Assembly: GCA_001898385.1 (NCBI GenBank) | Contig: MKTT01000071.1 | Location: 41,470-105,469 of the forward strand | Direction: 5' to 3' | Source of the DNA: Planctomycetales bacterium 71-10 | GTDB taxonomy: Bacteria; Planctomycetota; Planctomycetia; Isosphaerales; Isosphaeraceae | DNA: 64,000 nt | In this document: one piece after another, positions 56,002 through 64,000 of the stretch | How the letters are laid out: every line of letters begins with the position of its first letter | Position numbering within the stretch: the stretch's first letter is position 1 | Notes under the pieces: model-generated | The model's input: only the letters and a program-made list of their open reading frames with translations | What the model was told of the DNA's origin: nothing | Database searches by the model: none | Position numbers and translations under genes: made by a program

Positions 56002-59000
56002 TCAGAACCACCTACCCTGGTTCACCGGCCCCCGCTTCACCGTCTCCCGAAATCCCGCCTCCGGCACGGCGATGGGCTCCGGCGATGCAGGCTCCGCCAG
56101 AATCGGCTCGGCCTTCGCTTCAGGAACCAGCGCCTCCGGCTCCAGCACCCGCTCCCTCCTGATCCTCCGCGTCACCGGCACCTCGGCGGAAACCCGCCTT
56201 TCGGATTTCACCCGCTCCACCGTCCCCTCCACCGCGTTCCCCGCCCGCAACGCCTTGATCCGTTCGGCCACCGCCGCAGTATCCACCGGCTCCTTGCCTT
56301 CCTCGACACTCCCCGCCAGACCGGCCCGCAGTTCATCCCGCAGCCCCGCCAGCTCCCTCATAAACGCCTCGTGCTGGAACGGCCTCCCCAACCTCGCTTC
56401 GTAGTCGCGGAGCTGCGTCTCGGTCACGCCAAGGTCCTGCCTGGACCTCCCCAGCCCCACCTCGTAATCGGCGACGATCCGCTCCAGGGCGTTCATGACC
56501 GCCCTCGGCCCCGCTTCCCGCGAAATGTTCGTCGTCCGCGTCGTCCTGCCCGACAGGTACGCTTCCGGCGAGCCGATGGTGTGCAGCACCAGGCCGAACT
56601 CCAGCCCCCGGTATTCGCCGAGCCGCACGCGGCGCGTCTGCCGCACTTCGGGCGAGATGGAATCGAGGCGCTTTCCTAAAGCGGCCAGGGCGTCCTCCTT
56701 CGTGAATTCCCGCTCTCCCACGGTGACCGGATCGCCCGCGTGCTTCTCGGCCGTTCCCATGTCCTCGGAGAGTCCCGCGATCCGGTCCTGCATCCGGCGG
56801 ATCTGCTCCGGCAGCTCCCGCACCGCTCTGCGGCCGAGGAACTGCTCGTCGGCGTGGTTCTTCTTCAGGATCGCCAGCCGCTGCAACTCCGCGTCGGCCT
56901 CGGCCAGCGTGAGGACCGCCGGGTTCCCGGAGGCGATGGCCTTCACCTCCGCATAAGAGAGTTCCTGCCCGCCCACGTCCTCGGCCCTCCTCACCGCAGA
57001 TTCCCCGGTCATCACCTGGTTGATGAACCGGGCCTTGGTCTCGAGAGCCTGCCACATGTAGGCGTCGAAACTGCCTTCCGTCACGTAGCGGTAGATCGCC
57101 ACCTCCTCGTTCGTGTTCCCCTGCCGGAGTATCCGGCCGTCCCGCTGCTCGACCTCGGCGGGCTTCCACGGCGCGTCCAGGTGGTGCAGGGCCACCAACC
57201 GCCGCTGGGCGTTGGTGCCGGTGCCCATCTTCTGCGTCGAGCCGAGGATCACACGTACGGTGCCTTGCCGGACCTTCTCGAACAGGGCCTGTTTCTTCGC
57301 GTCCGTATCCGCATCTCCGATGGAGGCGATCTGATTCCGGGGGAGGCCGCGCGCGACCAGCTTCTCGGTCACGTCCCGGTAGACGGAATACCCTGCTGGG
57401 GTAGGGTGTACGCCCATGTCGCAGAAGACCATCTGCGTACCCCGGGTGGGTTCCGTCTCCCGCCATATCCGCTCGACGTTCGCGGCCAGGGCGTTCACCT
57501 TCGACTCCTCGAAATCCGGGGCGTTCGGGTCGAGCAGCCGCGCTTCCAATGCCAGCTTCCGCCCGTCGGTCGTGATCGCCAGTGCGTTGTCCACGCGCGG
57601 GTCCACCTTCTCCGTGCGGAGCCTTTCGTACCGCTCCACGAGGTTCGCCTGGATCTCCGCCTGCGCATCGGACATCAGGCAGGCGATCACCTGCGGCTTG
57701 CCGCCCGCGAGCCTCGGTCTCGGCAGGTTCAGCATGTCCGCCGTCTGCACATCGGCGAAGGCGCGGAACATGGTCTGGAGCTCGGGCAGGTTGTTGAACC
57801 GTGCGAAGCGGGAGCGGGATTTCAGCGACTTGCCGTCGGGGCTGATTTCCATGGCGTCCACCACCTCGCCGAACGTCGCCGCCCAGGCGTCGAAGTGCTC
57901 GATGCCGCGCGAGCGGAGGCCGTGCGGGTCGAGGAATCGCTGGTTGGTGTACATCTCGACCATGGTGTTCGAGATCGGGGTCCCCGTGGCGAAGGTGACG
58001 CCGTGGCCGGGATGCTTCTCGTCGAGGTAGCGGCACTTCATGTAGAGGTCGAAGGCCCGCTCCGAGCCGCCGGTCTGGATGCCCGCGACGCGGTCCATCT
58101 TGCTTGGAGTCTCAAGGTTTTTTGCCGCCTGGCTCTCGTCGTAGAAGACGTGGTCCACGCCGAGCTCGTCGAAGGTAAGTCCATCATCCTTCTTGTCCTT
58201 CGCCATCAGGTCCTTCAGCCGCTCCTGGCGGTTGGCCTTCTGCTTCTCGATGGCCTTGATGATGTTGCGTCCGCCGCTGGAGCTCTTCGCGTCCACCAGC
58301 AGTTGCTCGTACTCTCCGATCTGCTCGCGCAGGAATCGCTCCTGGTAGTCGCGCGACATGCCGATCCGCTCGAAGCTGGAGTGAGTGACGATGATCGCGT
58401 CCCAGTCGCCGGTTGCGATCTTTGCGGTGAGTTGCTTCCGTCGGTCCTTGGCGAAATCGTCTTTGGCGGCGACCAGCAGGTTGGCGTTCGGGTAGAGCTG
58501 TTGGAACTCGCGGGCGAACTGTTCGAGGAGATGATTGGGAACCGCGATCAGCGAGCGACGAGCGAGGCCAGCCTGCTTCAGCTTCATGGCCGAGGCGGCC
58601 AGCTCAAACGACTTGCCCGCCCCGACGCAATGCGCCAGCAGCGTATTCCCGCCGCTCATCACCCGCCACACCGCATCCTCCTGATGGGGCCTGAGCTCGA
58701 TGTTCCGGTTCATCCCCGGGAAATCCAGGTGCGAGCCGTCGAACAGACGGGGCCGCAGATTGTTGAAGGCGTCGTTGTAGATCCGCACCAACCGCTCGGT
58801 CCGCTCGGGGTCCGAGAAGACCCACGACTTGAACCGCTCCTTGATCGCCCGCTGCTTCTCCTTGGCGGCCAGCGTCTCCACCTGGTTCAGCACCCGCTCC
58901 TCGCCGTGGACTCCCCGGATCGTGTCGTAGATCACGGGCGACTTCATGTTGAGCGCCTGTTCGAACAGGCTCACGCCGTTGGCCCTCGCGGTTCCGTAGT

Positions 59001-61317
59001 CGGAGGTGGCCGCCACCGACGCCTCGGCGGCGTAACCGGCCTCCACGGACCAGACGGCGTCCTTCTTCAGGTGGCCGATCTGGATAGTCGGGGCCGGTAC
59101 GTTGAAAAGCTCGGCGGCGAACGCCAAGATGTCATAAGCCGGTATCCACGGCGCGCCCAGCCCCGCGTCGATGTCGCCGGGGAGGACGTCCTCGGGCTGC
59201 ACAGAACGCAGCGCCGCGGCGTTCCGGGCGTACTCCGGCCCGGCTTGCTCCGCGTCCCGCAGTTTCGCCCGCACGTCGCCCGACAGGTACGTGTCGGCGG
59301 TCTGCCACTCCTTCGAGGCGGGGTCGCGGTAGATCAGGTCGCCCAGCTCGGTTATCACCTCGGCTTCCGGCTTGCCGTACAGGCCCGCGATGTAGGGCAG
59401 GTCAACCGACCCCTTCCGGTCGAGCGACACCAGCAGCCCTTCCTCGGCCGATCGCACGCGCGTCACGTCCGGCGTCTTGCCGACCACGTCCCGCTTCATG
59501 ACATCGGCCTTGGCCGCCTTGCCGGTCGTCTCGTCGTACTCTTCGAGCGCCATGACGAGCATCGCGTCCGGGTCCTCGCGGAACTTGGCGAGGTTCGGCA
59601 TCCGGCGGATCGGGCCGTCCTTGCCCTCGGAGATGGTGGTCTTGTTGATCGGCCCGTACTGCGAGGCGAAGCGGTCGTAGGCCCGATTGAGGTCGGCCCT
59701 GGCGGCTTCGCGTGCGTGCTCCGGCCAGCCCTCGTTCTGCGACTGGAGGACGCGGCGGGCGTGGTCGCGGAGGCCGATGAGGGAGGCCATGCGGCGGCCC
59801 GTCATCGTGCCGTCGGCCTTCAGGAGCGTGCCGCCGTACGTGACGGGTTTCGATTGCCCGTCCTCGACCTGGTGGATCACCTTGTCGTCGGCGATGAAGA
59901 AGGAGCCTTCGGTGACGTGGCGGAGGGGAGGTGGAGGGGTGAACCTAGGGAGTTTGTCCGCAGGGTCGGCCGACAGCTCCGCAGGTTTGGCGGCCAGGTT
60001 GTCAGGGTTTTGGCGGTCAGGATGACCCGTCAGGCTGATAGGCGAGCTTGATAGGTAAGCTTGACGGTCGGGTCCGGCAGGCGGCGGATTCGGCCGCTCG
60101 GCCTCGCTCTGTCTTGCTCCCGAGACGATCCGCCCCACGGCCGCCTTCAGCTGGCTCCCCAAATTGCCCACCGGCAACACGCTGAACCCCGACCCGTACA
60201 GCGTGTCCTTCCGGCTCCAATCCCCAAGCACCTGCTCGTGGTGATTGGCGAAATACCGGTTCACCGACAGGTCGGCCTTGTCGATGCCGAGGGTCGTGGT
60301 CTCCAGCCATTCGGGATCGGCGTGGATCGCCTCCTGGCCCGGAGCCCGCTTCCGCAGGAACACGATATCGGTCGTGACCTCCGTGCCTTCGGCCTTGAAG
60401 GCGTCGCAGGGCAGCCGGATCGCCCCCAGGAAGTCGGCCTTCTCTCCCAGCTCGATCCGCATCCCGGCGTTCTGCTTGTCGAGCGTGTAGTGCGAGGTGA
60501 CCAGCGCCAGCACGCCGCCGGGCTTCAGGGCGTCCACCGATTTCATGACGAAGAAGTCGTGCAGGGAGAGCTTCCGGCCTCGATAGTCCAGCTTCACGTC
60601 GGCGAACGGCACGTTGCCGATTACGGCGTCCACCGGGGGAAGCTTCGAGTCGGCGAAGCTCTCGATGCGTATGTCCGCCTGCGGGTGCAGCGCTTTGGCG
60701 ATCCGTCCGGAGAGAGAATCCAGCTCGACGCCGACGTAGCGATAGCCGGGGCGGTCCATGAACGCCCCTTTGCCGCATCCCGGCTCCAGCACTACCGAGC
60801 CTTTCGGCACGCCGAGCCCTTCGAGCGCGTCGTGCATGGCGTCCATCACCAGCGGCGAGGTGAAGAACTGCGAGAAGGTCGTCCGCTTGGCGGATTCGTA
60901 TTCATCGGGCGAGAGCAGGTCTTTCAGATCCTCGCCGAACTCGCGCCAGCCGGGCTTGTACTGCTTCGTGCGCGGGTCGGGGAATATCTCCTTCGCCACC
61001 GGGCCGAAGCCGCCGAAGCGGGAGAGGGCGGCGCGTTCCTCGGGCGTGGCGATCCTGGATCCGGATTCGATGTTTTTCAGCGTGCGGATCGCGGCCAGGA
61101 TGTCGCGGGCGGCTTGCTTGGGGCCGCGCCTGGCCTCGAGCTGGGCGGCGTGGGTCGGAGCCGTAGGGGCTGGCTGGAGCTGCTCCGCCTTCACCTCGGC
61201 GGATTTCTCCGGCGGGACAAGCTGCCGCTCCGCGAACCGGGCGGCGTGCGGGCCGTCGTAGACGGGCTCGAAACCGGGGAGGAAGGACGTGGCGGAGCAG
61301 GGGCGGCGAGGGGGCAT
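56002..61317 (-). CDS. large N6-methylase plus SF2/SNF2-type helicase protein (DarB-like)
   Basis: The 1771-residue product starts with an N6-methyltransferase-like domain: SVVLEPGCGKGAF (about 174-186), VGVELD, and GNVPFAD (about 234-240) in place of NPPY. After an ~640-residue linker comes an SF2 helicase: HCVGAGKSFELAASAM (Walker A, about 893-908), DAIIVTHSSFE, YDESQAAKNL (DEAH-like box, about 1057-1066), GTPISNTMVEMYTNQ and QRDGRILRQGNTN (about 1388-1400, motif VI). The C-terminus is helical. Large methylase-helicases of this kind on plasmids and phages (P1 DarB is the model) protect injected or transferred DNA from restriction. Confidence 0.82.
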   Translation of the reverse strand: MPPRRPCSATSFLPGFEPVYDGPHAARFAERQLVPPEKSAEVKAEQLQPAPTAPTHAAQLEARRGPKQAARDILAAIRTLKNIESGSRIATPEERAALSRFGGFGPVAKEIFPDPRTKQYKPGWREFGEDLKDLLSPDEYESAKRTTFSQFFTSPLVMDAMHDALEGLGVPKGSVVLEPGCGKGAFMDRPGYRYVGVELDSLSGRIAKALHPQADIRIESFADSKLPPVDAVIGNVPFADVKLDYRGRKLSLHDFFVMKSVDALKPGGVLALVTSHYTLDKQNAGMRIELGEKADFLGAIRLPCDAFKAEGTEVTTDIVFLRKRAPGQEAIHADPEWLETTTLGIDKADLSVNRYFANHHEQVLGDWSRKDTLYGSGFSVLPVGNLGSQLKAAVGRIVSGARQSEAERPNPPPAGPDRQAYLSSSPISLTGHPDRQNPDNLAAKPAELSADPADKLPRFTPPPPLRHVTEGSFFIADDKVIHQVEDGQSKPVTYGGTLLKADGTMTGRRMASLIGLRDHARRVLQSQNEGWPEHAREAARADLNRAYDRFASQYGPINKTTISEGKDGPIRRMPNLAKFREDPDAMLVMALEEYDETTGKAAKADVMKRDVVGKTPDVTRVRSAEEGLLVSLDRKGSVDLPYIAGLYGKPEAEVITELGDLIYRDPASKEWQTADTYLSGDVRAKLRDAEQAGPEYARNAAALRSVQPEDVLPGDIDAGLGAPWIPAYDILAFAAELFNVPAPTIQIGHLKKDAVWSVEAGYAAEASVAATSDYGTARANGVSLFEQALNMKSPVIYDTIRGVHGEERVLNQVETLAAKEKQRAIKERFKSWVFSDPERTERLVRIYNDAFNNLRPRLFDGSHLDFPGMNRNIELRPHQEDAVWRVMSGGNTLLAHCVGAGKSFELAASAMKLKQAGLARRSLIAVPNHLLEQFAREFQQLYPNANLLVAAKDDFAKDRRKQLTAKIATGDWDAIIVTHSSFERIGMSRDYQERFLREQIGEYEQLLVDAKSSSGGRNIIKAIEKQKANRQERLKDLMAKDKKDDGLTFDELGVDHVFYDESQAAKNLETPSKMDRVAGIQTGGSERAFDLYMKCRYLDEKHPGHGVTFATGTPISNTMVEMYTNQRFLDPHGLRSRGIEHFDAWAATFGEVVDAMEISPDGKSLKSRSRFARFNNLPELQTMFRAFADVQTADMLNLPRPRLAGGKPQVIACLMSDAQAEIQANLVERYERLRTEKVDPRVDNALAITTDGRKLALEARLLDPNAPDFEESKVNALAANVERIWRETEPTRGTQMVFCDMGVHPTPAGYSVYRDVTEKLVARGLPRNQIASIGDADTDAKKQALFEKVRQGTVRVILGSTQKMGTGTNAQRRLVALHHLDAPWKPAEVEQRDGRILRQGNTNEEVAIYRYVTEGSFDAYMWQALETKARFINQVMTGESAVRRAEDVGGQELSYAEVKAIASGNPAVLTLAEADAELQRLAILKKNHADEQFLGRRAVRELPEQIRRMQDRIAGLSEDMGTAEKHAGDPVTVGEREFTKEDALAALGKRLDSISPEVRQTRRVRLGEYRGLEFGLVLHTIGSPEAYLSGRTTRTTNISREAGPRAVMNALERIVADYEVGLGRSRQDLGVTETQLRDYEARLGRPFQHEAFMRELAGLRDELRAGLAGSVEEGKEPVDTAAVAERIKALRAGNAVEGTVERVKSERRVSAEVPVTRRIRRERVLEPEALVPEAKAEPILAEPASPEPIAVPEAGFRETVKRGPVNQGRWF

Positions 61318-61540
61318 GGAGACCGGGGCGTGAGGGTTGCGACGCCCCCAGTCATGGCACGGATCGGCGGTTCAAGCAACGGATTTCGAAGGGGAAAACG
61401 TCGCGCCGAGCCTTCAACGTTCGATGAATCAACACGCTCTAACTGCTTGCACGCCCGCAAGATTGACAGGGCGTTCCGCTTCGATCATCTTTTAAGCAAG
61501 GATGGAGCGCGACGAACCATCGTCTATCGGGTGCCCCGCC

Positions 61541-62590
61541 ATGAAGTTCGGCCCTCGTAAATTCTCGCTGAACAAGCGGATCGCAGCCCGAACCTCCTGG
61601 AAGCGGGTGGTGCGCCACAGCCTCGGCCTGAAAGCCCCTCGCGGCTGGGGATGGCTCACGGACCCGAAGAAGGCCGCGTACAATCGGGTTTACAACCGGA
61701 CGACGACGGGATGGGGTGCATTGCTCGGAGCGTTCTCCGAACTGGTTCGGGCGGCCGGCTCCTCGGTCTCGTCCTATACTTCGGCTCGGTCGGTCACGCG
61801 TCCCTCTGCCGCACCCGCGCCCGCCCCTTTTACGCAGCCCGCGAGCCACGCTCCCTCCCGGCCTCTCGCGGGCCGAAGCCCCGACAACGATCCGACTCGC
61901 CGACCCGTCAGGAGCGCCTTGATGAGCGACCAGACCGAATACGCCGGCTTCGAGGCGAGCGAATTCGCCGAGAATCCCGAACCCCGCGTCCCGTGCGTGC
62001 TGCTGCTCGACGTCTCCGGATCCATGGGCGGAAAGCCCATCGCCGAGCTCAACGAAGGCCTGGTCACGCTCAAGGACACCCTCTCGGCCGACTCACTGGC
62101 CTCGAAGCGGGCGGAGCTCGCGATCGTGACCTTCGGCGGCACCGTGGACGTCGTCCAGGACTTCGTCACCGCCGAGAACTTCCATCCCCCGCACCTCAGC
62201 GCCCGGGGCGGCACTCCGATGGCCCAGGCCATCATCACCGGCCTCGACATGATCGCCACCCGAAAGAGCACCTACCGGGCGAACGGCGTCTCGTACTACC
62301 GCCCGTGGGTGTTCCTCATCACGGACGGCGGCCCCGACGACGGCTGGCAGGCCGCCGCCGAGCAGGTGAAGGCGGGCGAGGCGTCCAAGGGCTTCGCATT
62401 CTTCACCGTGGGGGTCGAGGGCTCCAACTTCGACGTCCTCTCCAAGATCTCCTCACGCGCGCCCGTGAAACTGAAGGGCCTGAACTTCCGCGACCTGTTC
62501 CTCTGGCTGTCGCAGTCGATGCAGTCGGTGTCGCAGTCCTCGCCCGGCGACAAGGTCACGCTACCGCCCGTCGGCTGGGGCGAGATCTGA
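61541..62590 (+). CDS. VWA-domain protein (TerY-like)
   Basis: From the ATG at 61541 the product is 349 residues; an in-frame ATG at 61922 with AGGAG in range would give a 222-residue protein holding only the VWA domain. VWA: VPCVLLLDVSGSMGGKPIAE with the MIDAS DxSxS (157-161), KRAELAIVTFGG, ARGGTPMAQAI (MIDAS Thr), VFLITDGGPDD. The extension contains KRIAARTSWKRVVRHSLGLK and APRGWGWLTDPKKAAYNRVY, a motif seen in other proteins, so it may be a genuine N-terminal module. First gene of a triad with PP2C and kinase. Confidence 0.75.
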   Translation: MKFGPRKFSLNKRIAARTSWKRVVRHSLGLKAPRGWGWLTDPKKAAYNRVYNRTTTGWGALLGAFSELVRAAGSSVSSYTSARSVTRPSAAPAPAPFTQPASHAPSRPLAGRSPDNDPTRRPVRSALMSDQTEYAGFEASEFAENPEPRVPCVLLLDVSGSMGGKPIAELNEGLVTLKDTLSADSLASKRAELAIVTFGGTVDVVQDFVTAENFHPPHLSARGGTPMAQAIITGLDMIATRKSTYRANGVSYYRPWVFLITDGGPDDGWQAAAEQVKAGEASKGFAFFTVGVEGSNFDVLSKISSRAPVKLKGLNFRDLFLWLSQSMQSVSQSSPGDKVTLPPVGWGEI

Positions 62591-62623
62591 GCGACGACCG
62601 TGAGCGTCTGAGCGGGAGCCGCC

Positions 62624-63421
62624 ATGTGGAAGCTGGTCTACGGGAGCGTGCAGGGCACGTCCCACGTCGCCTCCGGGAAACCTTGCCAGGATTACTGCTC
62701 CGGCATGTCCGAGAACGGCATACTGGTCGCCGCCTGCTCCGACGGGGCGGGGAGCGCCGAGCTTTCGCACTTTGGGTCGCGGGCTGCGGTCCTGCGGTTC
62801 ATGGAAGAGGCCTCGCACTTGGCGGGCGCCCCCGACCGGGAAGCCCTCGATGGATGGGTCGCCTCGGCCCGGGAGAGCGTCCTCGCGGAGGCCGAGGCGC
62901 AGGGTGTCCCGCCCCGGCAGCTCGCCTGCACTTTCCTCGCGGCGATCATCGGCGAGGATTGGGCTGCCTTCGCCCAGATCGGCGACGGCGTCATCGTTTT
63001 CGACGGAAGTGCTGGGGATGACGAAACCGCCGATCCTCACGCTCCCCCGGGTTACGACCTCGCTTTCTGGCCGGACAACGGCGAGTATGCGAACACCACC
63101 CGCTTCCTGACGCAGGCCGACTTCCGAGACCACCTGCGGATCGAGATCGTCCCGCGTCGCATCTGCGAGTTGGCGGTGATGACCGACGGCCTCCAGATGC
63201 TCGCCCTGGACGTCGCGGGCTCCAGGGTGCACGACCGCTTCTTCGCGCCCTTGTTCCGCACCGTGAAGGCGGGCTCCGACGAGGAGACGCTGACCGCATC
63301 GCTCCTGGGTTTCATGGACTCCAAGCGCGTCAACGAGCGGACCGACGACGACAAGACCCTACTCCTGGCGACGCGAATCATCCCCGATGTCCCGGCAAGC
63401 CTACCCGACCCAGCTGCGTGA
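62624..63421 (+). CDS. PP2C-type protein phosphatase
   Basis: The 265-residue product has the PP2C metal residues: GKPCQDYCS (18-26, Asp23), AACSDGAGSAELSHFGSRAA (36-55), IGDGVIVF (about 117-124), TDGLQMLAL and late DDKTLLLATR. It would remove phosphate from Ser/Thr in its partner kinase's substrates. The stop lies inside the next gene (35-base overlap), so translation is coupled. Confidence 0.85.
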   Translation: MWKLVYGSVQGTSHVASGKPCQDYCSGMSENGILVAACSDGAGSAELSHFGSRAAVLRFMEEASHLAGAPDREALDGWVASARESVLAEAEAQGVPPRQLACTFLAAIIGEDWAAFAQIGDGVIVFDGSAGDDETADPHAPPGYDLAFWPDNGEYANTTRFLTQADFRDHLRIEIVPRRICELAVMTDGLQMLALDVAGSRVHDRFFAPLFRTVKAGSDEETLTASLLGFMDSKRVNERTDDDKTLLLATRIIPDVPASLPDPAA

Positions 63422-64000
63422 CCACCTGGGCAACGACGTCCGCATCCCTCCCAAGCCCTTCGCCGTCGGCGGCGAGGGGGCGGTCTTCGACGTCCTGGGC
63501 CGCCCCGACCTGGTCGCCAAGATCTACAGCAAGCCGCAGAGCAAGGAACGCTGCGACAAGCTCCGGGCGATGGCCAAGCTCTGCAGCCCGGGGCTGCTCA
63601 AGATCGCCGCGTGGCCCACCGCGACGCTGAGCGCCAACGGACCGGCCTCCATCGACGGCATCCTGATGCCGAAGGTCGCGGGCTACTCGGAGATCCACCA
63701 CCTCTACAGCGTGGCCCAGCGGAAGAAGGAGTTCCCGGAGGCCGACTGGGGCTTCCTGCTTCACACGGCCCGCAACTGCGCCATCGCCTTCGAGGAGGTC
63801 CACGCCCACGGCCACGTGGTCGGCGACGTCAACCAGAAGAACGTGATGGTGTCGAAGAAGGGGATCGTCGCCTTCGTCGACTGCGACTCGTTCCAGGTGG
63901 CGGAGGGTTCCCGGATATTCCGCTGCGGCGTGGGCGTCCCCGAATACACGCCGCCGGAGCTCCACGGGAAGAACTTCGCGAGCCTCGACCGGTCGGCGAA
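63387..64000 (+). CDS. protein kinase-like protein, C-terminus off the window
   Basis: From the ATG at 63387, 204 codons are visible. A glycine-rich loop FAVGGEGAVFDV (25-36) and VAKIYSK (43-49, Lys45) mark the N-lobe; GDVNQKNVMV (146-155) replaces HRDLKxxN with Asp147 and Asn152; VDCDSFQV (164-171) is the DFG-like site. This is a divergent Ser/Thr kinase-like fold. With VWA and PP2C it forms the TerY-P triad described for stress and metal-resistance systems. Confidence 0.8.
   Translation, partial: MSRQAYPTQLRDHLGNDVRIPPKPFAVGGEGAVFDVLGRPDLVAKIYSKPQSKERCDKLRAMAKLCSPGLLKIAAWPTATLSANGPASIDGILMPKVAGYSEIHHLYSVAQRKKEFPEADWGFLLHTARNCAIAFEEVHAHGHVVGDVNQKNVMVSKKGIVAFVDCDSFQVAEGSRIFRCGVGVPEYTPPELHGKNFASLDRSA

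Noticed and set aside
56740..60051. 1103-residue open frame on the plus strand
   Set aside because: It lies wholly antisense to the methylase-helicase gene, whose motifs are clear. Long antisense frames are common at this GC; no ribosome site or domain was seen.

Overview
The window is a high-GC, densely packed phage or prophage chromosome segment. Its left end carries a tailed-phage packaging and head module read leftwards: terminase small and large subunits, a DUF1073-type portal, a Mu F-like head protein and the start of one more gene. Tail, lysis and integrase genes are not in view, so most of the structural half should lie to the left. The host cannot be read directly. High GC, the gene style and the lineage-specific unknowns would fit a Planctomycetota bacterium, but that is a low-confidence inference.

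Layout: 0-5.5 kb holds packaging and head genes plus a Cys-rich gene. 5.5-7.5 kb holds a DoxX-like membrane protein, a cluster of short repeats around an AT-rich core, and a coupled pair of unknown genes. 7.5-12.5 kb is the replication and recombination block: an HTH protein, a replisome-organiser-like protein and an HNH-like gene read leftwards, then a RecE-like PD-(D/E)XK exonuclease, a Sak4-like RecA-fold annealing ATPase and SSB read rightwards, then VRR-NUC and HNH nucleases. 12.8-21.9 kb holds small coupled genes, a PAPS-reductase-family protein, a DNA methyltransferase carrying an inserted LAGLIDADG domain, a ParB-like protein and a small HTH regulator.

22.4-29.6 kb is a lower-GC cargo island: GIY-YIG protein, PD-(D/E)XK-like protein, SIR2 protein, alpha-carbonic anhydrase and two PDZ proteins. 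A truncated gene marks its right edge. 29.7-35 kb is a long run of tiny genes joined by ATGA/GTGA overlaps with recurring ribosome-site leaders. 35.1-41.5 kb carries a second lower-GC defence segment (DUF3990-type ADP-ribosyltransferase-like protein with a small partner, a second SIR2 protein, a large HNH protein) interleaved with phage genes. 45-48.6 kb is a rightward operon (MazG-like, J-domain protein, compact tryptophanyl-tRNA synthetase, YopX protein, small genes) preceded by a predicted pseudoknot. 48.7-55 kb holds more small genes, two NUMOD4-HNH homing-type endonucleases sharing a 5' cassette, an ArdC-like antirestriction protein and a PIN protein. The right end holds a 1771-residue methylase-helicase and a VWA, PP2C, kinase triad that runs off the edge.

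The genome encodes its own packaging, recombination and DNA modification, several counter-restriction proteins and several likely defence genes, and it is rich in homing-type nucleases of four fold classes. The least explained material is non-coding: a cluster of GNA-triloop mini-hairpins near 14.6-14.8 kb, a multi-helix element at 22.0-22.26 kb, an interlocked inverted-repeat pair at 45.0 kb and the repeat cluster at 6.0 kb. No tRNA, rRNA or CRISPR array was recognised.
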